The notes under the pieces were generated by a model, which worked only from the letters and a program-made list of their open reading frames with translations, did not search any database and was not told the origin of the DNA. Of a stretch of 13,552 nt of DNA, positions 8,420 through 13,552 are shown piece after piece. Made by a program: the position numbers and the translations under genes. The number at the start of each line of letters is the position of its first letter. The stretch's first letter is position 1. The DNA is from an uncultured Flavobacteriales bacterium (GTDB lineage Bacteria; Bacteroidota; Bacteroidia; Flavobacteriales_E; Vicingaceae), in contig CAJXRL010000046.1 of NCBI GenBank assembly GCA_913059105.1, forward strand, positions 1-13,552. Direction: 5' to 3'.

Positions 8420-9382
8420 GTGAAGAAAGGATATCTATTAATCATATTTTCTGTAGTTGTTTATAGTTATTGTTTTGGGCAAGATCCTACGTTCTCTCAA
8501 TTCTTCTCTAATAGACTTTATTTAAACCCTGCCTTCGCAGGCACCAGCACGTGCCCTAAACTCACTCTCAATTACCGTAATCAATGGCCAGGCATTGACA
8601 ATAGCTTTATAACATACGCCGCTAGCTTTGATCAACAAATAGACGAAATTCAAGGTGGAATAGGTGTGCAGCTGTTGACAGATAGAGCAGGAGAAGGTGT
8701 CTTGAACACGACATCTGCAGCTTTTATGTACTCCTATCAATTTAAGGTGAATCGAAAATTTTCAATTCGTGCAGGTTTTCAAGCCACCGTAGTTCAAAAG
8801 TCCATTGATGTAAGCAATCTCAGATTTGGCGATATGATTGATTCTCGACGAGGTTTTGTATATCAGTCTCAGGAACAAATTAAAAATGATCGAGTCTTTT
8901 ATCCTGACTTTTCATTTGGAATGATTGGTTTTAGTAAAAAATTATACTTTGGTGGTGCAGTGCATCACTTAACAGCTCCAGACGAAGGGTTTATTGACCA
9001 AGCGATTTTGCCGATGCGAATTACTGGTCATTTTGGAGCAAAGATTCCATTGGGAATTAGAAGAGCAGACCAAAGTTGGTCTCCAAATGTTATTTTCCAA
9101 ACTCAAGGAACCGCAATGGAATTGAACGTAGGAAACTACTTCTCTAAAGGGCCAGTTGTTGTGGGGATGTGGTACCGTGCTAGTATTAAAGGAAATCGAG
9201 ACGCATTAATTATGCTATTAGGATTAGAAACCGATAAGCTTAAAGTTGGTTACAGTTATGATTTCACTGTTAGTCAACTTAACGGTCAAACAGGTGGTTC
9301 GCACGAAATATCCATATCATACAGTTTACCGTGCCCTCCTAAAAAAGTGCGATTTGAGACAATAAGTTGTCCTTCCTTTTAG
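8420..9382 (+). CDS. PorP/SprF family type IX secretion membrane protein
   Basis: This is an outer-membrane beta-barrel protein of the PorP/SprF family. Some members are core T9SS parts linked to PorK/N and PorE; others serve individual cargo such as SprB adhesins. The 320-aa protein has a signal peptide (MKKGYLLIIFSVVVYSYCFG, cleavage before QDPTFSQFF). The family's N-terminal signature FSQFFSNRLYLNPAFAGTS is followed by YRNQWPG and barrel strands, and the C-terminus is Cys-containing (SYSLPCPPKKVRFETISCPSF in part). The start is GTG 8420: there is no upstream in-frame ATG after the promoter, and no Met follows within the signal peptide. It lies just upstream of gldJ (52 nt to its ATG), which argues for a role in the core gliding/secretion machine more than for a cargo-specific porter. 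Which paralogue it is cannot be told from this window, so no symbol is given. Confidence 0.9.
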   Translation: MKKGYLLIIFSVVVYSYCFGQDPTFSQFFSNRLYLNPAFAGTSTCPKLTLNYRNQWPGIDNSFITYAASFDQQIDEIQGGIGVQLLTDRAGEGVLNTTSAAFMYSYQFKVNRKFSIRAGFQATVVQKSIDVSNLRFGDMIDSRRGFVYQSQEQIKNDRVFYPDFSFGMIGFSKKLYFGGAVHHLTAPDEGFIDQAILPMRITGHFGAKIPLGIRRADQSWSPNVIFQTQGTAMELNVGNYFSKGPVVVGMWYRASIKGNRDALIMLLGLETDKLKVGYSYDFTVSQLNGQTGGSHEISISYSLPCPPKKVRFETISCPSF

Positions 9383-9400
9383 TTAATAACATTATTTCTA

Positions 9401-9408
9401 TATCTTTG
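9401..9408 (+). promoter_or_regulatory. Candidate -7 box for gldJ
   Basis: TATCTTTG matches TAnnTTTG and lies between the porP/sprF stop and gldJ, 26 nt before the gldJ ATG. No TTG sits at a good -33 distance (one at 9367-9369 is too far). It may give gldJ an additional transcript beside read-through from the upstream gene. Confidence 0.45.
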
Positions 9409-9434
9409 AAAGTCTTATTTAACAGTACTAAGTG

Positions 9435-10919
9435 ATGAAAAAATTAAACAACTCGATAGTTTTCAGTCTTTTAGGTGCGCTATTTTTACTTGCATCTTGC
9501 TCAAAAGAACGTTCTAGCACAACAGGATGGGCTTATAATGACTCTAATAACGGTGGTTTTGAAAAGCCATATTACTTTGAACAAGAAACTGGACCGGGAC
9601 TTGTTTTAATTGAAGGTGGCCGTTTTACAATGGGGAGAACCGAACAAGACATTTTCTATGATTGGAACAATGTTCAGAAAACGGTAACCGTTTCTTCCTT
9701 CTATATGGACGAAACAGAAGTTAAAAACATTGACTATCGTGAATACCTATATTGGGTAAGTAGAGTTTTTGGAGCTGATTATCCAGAAGTTTTCAAAAAA
9801 GCATTACCGGATACTTTAGTTTGGAGGAGCAGATTAGCATTTAACGAGCCTTATGTTGAATATTATTTACGTCATCCTGCATATAGTGACTACCCAGTCG
9901 TAGGTGTTAGCTGGTTGCAAGCTACAGACTATGCAGCTTGGAGAACAGACAGAGTAAATGAAATAATCTTAATTAGAGAAGGATTATTTGAGCATAATCC
10001 AAATCAATTTAATGAAGACAACTTCAATACAAAAGCTTATTTAACAGGTCAGTATGAAAGCGGCAAAAGAGTTGATGGTTTAATAGATTTAGATCCGAAT
10101 AAAGAAACCAGAAACGTGCAAATAGAAGATGGTATTTTACTTCCTGAATATAGATTACCAACCGAAGCTGAATGGGAGTATGCTGCACTTGGCTTAATCG
10201 GAAACTCTTATGGAGAATTAATAGTAGAGCGAAAATTTTACCCTTGGAATGGTCACGGAGTCAGAAATGCTGATGATGCCTATTTGGGACAAATGCTAGC
10301 AAACTTTCGAAGAGGTCGAGGAGATATGATGGGTGTTGCAGGTCAACTGAACGATAATGCAGAAATTACTGCACCTGTTTATTCTTACTGGCCAAATGAT
10401 TACGGTCTATATAATATGGCTGGCAATGTTTCTGAATGGGTAATGGATGTATATAGACCAATGACTGCTCAAGATGCAGATGATTTTCGACCTTTTAGAG
10501 GAAATGTATTTAAAACTCTTGAAAGAGACGAAGAAGGTTATATTGCTGAAAAAGATAGTTTAGGTAAATTAAAGTACCGAGAAGTAAATGCTGAAGATGA
10601 TAATTTAGCGGATAGACGGAACTACAAAAAGGCTGATGTTATCAATTTTGAAGATGGAGATTTACAATCTACGTTAGATTACAGTGATTTGTCTGGGTTC
10701 CAAGAGAAAGGTGGAAAAGAAGGAGCGATGTATAATTTTGGACAAACATCTTTAATTAGCGATAGATCTAGGGTATACAAAGGTGGTTCTTGGGAAGATA
10801 GAGCATATTGGATGACGCCTGGAACTAGAAGATTTCTAGCAGAAGATCAATCTACAAATACAATAGGATTTAGATGTGCAATGATTCGAGTAGGAAGCCC
10901 AGTAGGTTTAGGATACTAA
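9435..10919 (+). CDS. gldJ: Gliding motility / T9SS outer-membrane lipoprotein GldJ
   Basis: GldJ is an outer-membrane lipoprotein needed for gliding and for T9SS function in Flavobacterium, where it stabilises its paralogue GldK. I chose ATG 9435 (494 aa); a GTG immediately before it would only add one Met. The lipoprotein signal ends in the lipobox LLASC, with lipidated C22. The rest is a formylglycine-generating-enzyme (SUMF1) fold interrupted by insertions: VLIEGGRFTMGRTEQD, YMDETEVKNIDYREYL, YPVVGVSWLQATDYAAWR, YRLPTEAEWEYAA, YGLYNMAGNVSEWVMDVY and the C-terminal YKGGSWEDRAYWMTPGTRR...GFRCAM. The Cys that follows GGSW in active enzymes is absent (G450-G451-S452-W453-E454-D455), so it should be structural, not catalytic. 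GldK is the main alternative; the porU/porV neighbourhood, which matches Flavobacterium, favours GldJ. It ends only about 10 residues after the SUMF1 fold and looks shorter than the F. johnsoniae protein (from memory about 560 aa). Confidence 0.88.
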   Translation: MKKLNNSIVFSLLGALFLLASCSKERSSTTGWAYNDSNNGGFEKPYYFEQETGPGLVLIEGGRFTMGRTEQDIFYDWNNVQKTVTVSSFYMDETEVKNIDYREYLYWVSRVFGADYPEVFKKALPDTLVWRSRLAFNEPYVEYYLRHPAYSDYPVVGVSWLQATDYAAWRTDRVNEIILIREGLFEHNPNQFNEDNFNTKAYLTGQYESGKRVDGLIDLDPNKETRNVQIEDGILLPEYRLPTEAEWEYAALGLIGNSYGELIVERKFYPWNGHGVRNADDAYLGQMLANFRRGRGDMMGVAGQLNDNAEITAPVYSYWPNDYGLYNMAGNVSEWVMDVYRPMTAQDADDFRPFRGNVFKTLERDEEGYIAEKDSLGKLKYREVNAEDDNLADRRNYKKADVINFEDGDLQSTLDYSDLSGFQEKGGKEGAMYNFGQTSLISDRSRVYKGGSWEDRAYWMTPGTRRFLAEDQSTNTIGFRCAMIRVGSPVGLGY

Positions 10920-10942
10920 GAATTAATTGTTAAAACATATTG

Positions 10943-10975
10943 AAAAGGCTTCCAAATTACTTGGAAGCCTTTTTT
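10943..10975 (+). terminator. Intrinsic terminator after gldJ
   Basis: A perfect 13-bp stem (AAAAGGCTTCCAA at 10943-10955 with TTGGAAGCCTTTT at 10961-10973) closes a 5-nt loop, ATTAC, and runs into a T tract. It starts 23 nt after the gldJ stop. The four A residues on the left arm give some bidirectional character. It ends about 13 nt before the murF start codon, which is unusual placement for a simple gene-end terminator. Confidence 0.92.
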
Positions 10976-10988
10976 ATTTTAGCGTACT

Positions 10989-12290
10989 ATGAAAAAGACA
11001 AATACAGGAGAGCTTTATCAAGTTTATTTGAAACATCCTGAGCTATCAAAAGACACTCGAACTATTTCAGAAGGATGTATTTATTTAGCCTTAAAAGGAG
11101 AAAGCTTTAATGGGAATATATTCGCCGAAGAAGCGTTAAAGAATGGTGCTGCTTATGTCGTTATTGATGAAAAGGAATTTAAGAAAGATGAGCGTTACTT
11201 ACTAGTGGACAATGTCTTAGAAAGTTTACAACAATTGGCTCATCATCACAGAAAGCAATTGCACATCCCGATAATTGCCATAAGTGGGAGTAATGGAAAA
11301 ACCACAACCAAAGAATTAATTGCCGCAGCGTTATCAAAGAAGTATAAGACACTTTATACTTTGGGTAATTATAATAATCACATTGGAGTGCCATTAACGT
11401 TATTAAGAATAACCAAAGAGCATGAAATTGCTATAATAGAGATGGGAGCGAACCATCAAGGAGAGATTGACTTTTTATGCCAGATTGCCGAACCTAATTA
11501 TGGCATGCTTACTAATATTGGCAAGGCCCATTTAGAAGGATTTGGCGGTGAAGAAGGCGTTAGAATTGGAAAAACGGAAATGTTCAAATACATTGCTAAA
11601 ACTAACGGGACACTTTTTATAAATTTAGATGACACTAATATAAAAGCATCCACTCCTGACACTAAAACTGTTACTTATAGCATTTATGAAGTTGCAGATT
11701 GCTCAGGAACTTTGATGGAAACTCATCCAAGATTGATTGGCAAATGGGCCAAAAACTCCAGCTCAGGAAAGATAAACTCAAGTTTATACGGGGCTTATAA
11801 CTTCCATAATATAATGGCCGCCTGTACCATTGCATCTCATTTTGGTGTAGATGCAACCAACATTGATGATGCCATTAATAAATATGAGTCTGACATGAAT
11901 CGCTCTCAAATAGTTAAAACGTTGGGAGCAGACATCTACCTTGATGCTTACAATGCTAATCCAAGCAGTATGAGTTTGTCCTTAGACAACTTCGAAAAAG
12001 TTAAAGCAAAAAAAAAGGTTGCAATTCTAGGTGATATGTTCGAATTGGGAGAGTCCGCTTATCTTGAGCATTCAGCAATAATTGAACAAGCGAAAAAAAA
12101 CACTTCTATCCATTTAAACATTTTTGTTGGGGAACACTTTGCTGAACATCGCTTCGAAGATAAAAAAGTCAAGTTCTTTAAAACGACAGAAGACCTTAAA
12201 AAATGGTTTAAATCAAACAGTTGGGTAGGTTTTACATTACTTTTAAAAGGTTCAAGAGGCATGAAAATTGAGACCTTGTTGCAAGATTAG
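10989..12290 (+). CDS. murF: UDP-N-acetylmuramoyl-tripeptide--D-alanyl-D-alanine ligase
   Basis: This is the last cytoplasmic step of UDP-MurNAc-pentapeptide synthesis: ATP-dependent joining of D-Ala-D-Ala to the tripeptide. The protein has 433 aa, normal for the Bacteroidota form. The N-terminal substrate domain shows the Mur DxR-type motif (S20-K-D-T-R24) and LALKGESFNGNIFAEEAL. The central ATPase has the P-loop G100-SNGKTT106 followed by NYNNHIGVPLTLL and EMGANHQGEI. The C-terminal domain has DAYNANPSSM and ILGDMFELGE, both typical of MurF. The start is ATG 10989, and the N-terminus aligns with the family without extension. There is room for only about 8 nt between the T tract of the preceding terminator and this start, so its promoter or its dependence on read-through is unclear. 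Confidence 0.95.
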   Translation: MKKTNTGELYQVYLKHPELSKDTRTISEGCIYLALKGESFNGNIFAEEALKNGAAYVVIDEKEFKKDERYLLVDNVLESLQQLAHHHRKQLHIPIIAISGSNGKTTTKELIAAALSKKYKTLYTLGNYNNHIGVPLTLLRITKEHEIAIIEMGANHQGEIDFLCQIAEPNYGMLTNIGKAHLEGFGGEEGVRIGKTEMFKYIAKTNGTLFINLDDTNIKASTPDTKTVTYSIYEVADCSGTLMETHPRLIGKWAKNSSSGKINSSLYGAYNFHNIMAACTIASHFGVDATNIDDAINKYESDMNRSQIVKTLGADIYLDAYNANPSSMSLSLDNFEKVKAKKKVAILGDMFELGESAYLEHSAIIEQAKKNTSIHLNIFVGEHFAEHRFEDKKVKFFKTTEDLKKWFKSNSWVGFTLLLKGSRGMKIETLLQD

Positions 12291-12305
12291 TACACGACTA
12301 AATGC

Positions 12306-12342
12306 AAAAGGCCCATTTACGTATAGTAAATGGGCCTTTTTT
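12306..12342. terminator. Bidirectional terminator between murF and the acyl-CoA dehydrogenase
   Basis: A perfect 15-bp stem (AAAAGGCCCATTTAC at 12306-12320 with GTAAATGGGCCTTTT at 12326-12340) has a 5-nt loop, GTATA. A T run follows on the plus strand (12337-12342), and the A run at 12306-12309 supplies Ts for the minus strand. It sits 15 nt after the murF stop and about 18 nt after the stop of the convergent dehydrogenase gene, so it can serve both. Confidence 0.93.
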
Positions 12343-12360
12343 ATTGATTAAAACTTTAAT

Positions 12361-13503
12361 CTATTCGTTTAATATAGCTCTTGATATAACAATTTTCTGT
12401 ACCTCTGTTGTACCTTCATAAATCTGAGTAATTTTTGCATCTCTCATTAATCTTTCAACGTGGTATTCTTTAACAAAACCATAGCCTCCATGCACTTGAA
12501 TTGCTTCAACGGTTACTTCCATCGCCACTCTAGATGCAAACACTTTAGCCATGGCAGAAATCTTATCAAAATTTTGTCCTGTATCTTTCATGGTAGCCGC
12601 CTTTAAACAAAGTAATCTCGCTGCTTCAATATCGGTAGCCATATCTGCTAACTTAAAAGCAATAGCTTGATGCTGATGAATTGGTTTCCCAAAAGCTTCT
12701 CTTTCTTTAGAGTAAGCAATTGCCAATTCCATTGCCCCAGATGCAATTCCTAAAGCTTGAGATGCAATTCCAATTCTACCGCCTGAAAGAACTTTCATGG
12801 CAAATTTGAATCCGAAACCATCCTCTCCAATTCTATTTTCTTTTGGCACTTTTACATCCGTAAACATTAATGTATGAGTGTCTGAGCCTCTAATCCCTAA
12901 CTTATTCTCCTTTGCTCCAATTACAAAGCCGTCCATTCCTTTTTCAAGGATGAAAGCATTAATTCCTTTGTGGCCTTTTTCCACATCAGTTTGAGCTATA
13001 ACAATGTAATAAGACGCAGTGCTACCGTTAGTTATCCAGTTCTTCGTTCCATTCATTAAGTAATGGTCCCCTTGGTCAAAAGCTGTAGTTCTTTGAGAGG
13101 TTGCATCTGAACCAGCTTCTGGTTCAGAAAGGCAAAATGCTCCTATTGTTTGGCCTTGCGCTGTAGACACTAAAAATTTCTGCTTTTGCTCTTCATTTCC
13201 AAATTTCTCCAATCCCCAGCAAAAAAGCGAGTTATTAACTGACATACAAACTGAAGCAGATGCATCAACTTTTGAAATTTCTTCCATCGCCAACACATAA
13301 GAAACAGTATCCATACCGCCGCCGCCGTATTTCGGATCTACCATCATACCCATGAAACCAAGCTCACCCATTTGCTTAATTTCTTCTGTTGGGAAAGTTT
13401 GCGTTTCATCTCTTTCGATTACTCCTTCTTTCAGTACGTTTTGAGCAAAATCTCTTGCTGCATCTCTTACCGCAATTTGCTCTTCAGTCAGTTCTATATT
13501 CAT
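12361..13503 (-). CDS. Acyl-CoA dehydrogenase (short/medium-chain type)
   Basis: This FAD enzyme oxidises acyl-CoA to trans-2-enoyl-CoA in fatty-acid or branched-chain amino-acid breakdown, passing electrons to ETF. From ATG 13503-13501 (MNIELTEEQIAVRDAARDFA) the protein has 380 aa, the usual length. Visible are signature 1 (AFCLSEPEAGSDA), the central barrel segment KNWITNGSTASYY, signature 2 (QVHGGYGF...VERLMRDAKI) and the catalytic base E363 in QIYEGTTEVQ, the butyryl/medium-chain position. The substrate cannot be fixed from sequence; butyryl-CoA-like short chains are the most likely. The open frame continues six codons into the adapter (MCIRDS), which is an artefact; only one genomic base precedes the true ATG. 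The promoter lies beyond the contig. Confidence 0.93.
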   Translation of the reverse strand: MNIELTEEQIAVRDAARDFAQNVLKEGVIERDETQTFPTEEIKQMGELGFMGMMVDPKYGGGGMDTVSYVLAMEEISKVDASASVCMSVNNSLFCWGLEKFGNEEQKQKFLVSTAQGQTIGAFCLSEPEAGSDATSQRTTAFDQGDHYLMNGTKNWITNGSTASYYIVIAQTDVEKGHKGINAFILEKGMDGFVIGAKENKLGIRGSDTHTLMFTDVKVPKENRIGEDGFGFKFAMKVLSGGRIGIASQALGIASGAMELAIAYSKEREAFGKPIHQHQAIAFKLADMATDIEAARLLCLKAATMKDTGQNFDKISAMAKVFASRVAMEVTVEAIQVHGGYGFVKEYHVERLMRDAKITQIYEGTTEVQKIVISRAILNE

Positions 13504-13504
13504 A

Positions 13505-13552
13505 CTGTCTCTTATACACATCTGACGCTGCCGACGATCTACTCTGTGTAGA
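13505..13552 (-). other. Nextera adapter and index (non-genomic)
   Basis: This is the reverse complement of the left end: mosaic end CTGTCTCTTATACACATCT at 13505-13523, GACGCTGCCGACGA at 13524-13537, the index TCTACTCT at 13538-13545 (AGAGTAGA reversed, the same index as the left end), and GTGTAGA from the P5 stem. Genomic sequence ends at 13504. Confidence 0.98.

Noticed and set aside
8522..8740. A 72-codon minus-strand frame opposite the porP/sprF homologue
   Set aside because: It is the shadow of a well-supported gene and has no family resemblance or upstream signals.
1..13552. Terminal inverted repeats suggesting a transposon or linear element
   Set aside because: The 43-nt ends are the known Nextera/Tn5 adapter with an index. 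No transposase or target-site duplication is present, and genes are cut at the boundary.

Overview
This window is an AT-rich contig from a member of the Bacteroidota, most likely Flavobacteriales. The evidence is the gene content (type IX secretion/gliding genes porV, porU, a porP/sprF homologue and gldJ), the E1-alpha/E2 pyruvate dehydrogenase pair, weak or absent Shine-Dalgarno sequences, and TAnnTTTG -7 boxes of the Bacteroidota type. No gene looks foreign to its neighbours. I found no tRNA, rRNA, CRISPR array, insertion sequence or phage gene.

Both ends are not genomic. Positions 1-43 and 13505-13552 are Illumina Nextera transposome adapter plus an index, in inverted orientation, so genomic sequence runs only from 44 to 13504.

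Layout. (1) 44-8272 is a minus-strand block, transcribed right to left: porU (T9SS sortase), porV (T9SS outer-membrane shuttle), ispF (isoprenoid synthesis), cdd (cytidine deaminase), pdhA (pyruvate dehydrogenase E1 alpha) and aceF/pdhC (E2, cut off at the contig end). (2) 8273-8419 is a divergent promoter region. (3) 8420-12290 is a plus-strand block: a PorP/SprF-family membrane protein, gldJ (gliding/T9SS lipoprotein), a strong terminator, then murF (peptidoglycan precursor ligase). (4) A bidirectional terminator lies between murF and a convergent minus-strand acyl-CoA dehydrogenase (12361-13503), which appears complete but abuts the right adapter.

The central theme is type IX secretion. 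PorV carries cargo from the translocon to the sortase PorU, which removes the C-terminal signal domain and anchors cargo at the surface. GldJ and PorP/SprF-type proteins belong to the periplasmic/outer-membrane part of the same machine and to gliding. The flanking genes are housekeeping (pyruvate to acetyl-CoA, MEP pathway, pyrimidine salvage, cell wall, fatty-acid or branched-chain acyl-CoA oxidation). I see no clearly undescribed system. The points most worth a second look are the adapter ends and the false protein N-terminus they create, a recurring TAnnTTTG box 22-26 nt before four start codons, the cluster of non-ATG starts, the same-frame porV/ispF junction, and a terminator hairpin placed directly in front of murF.
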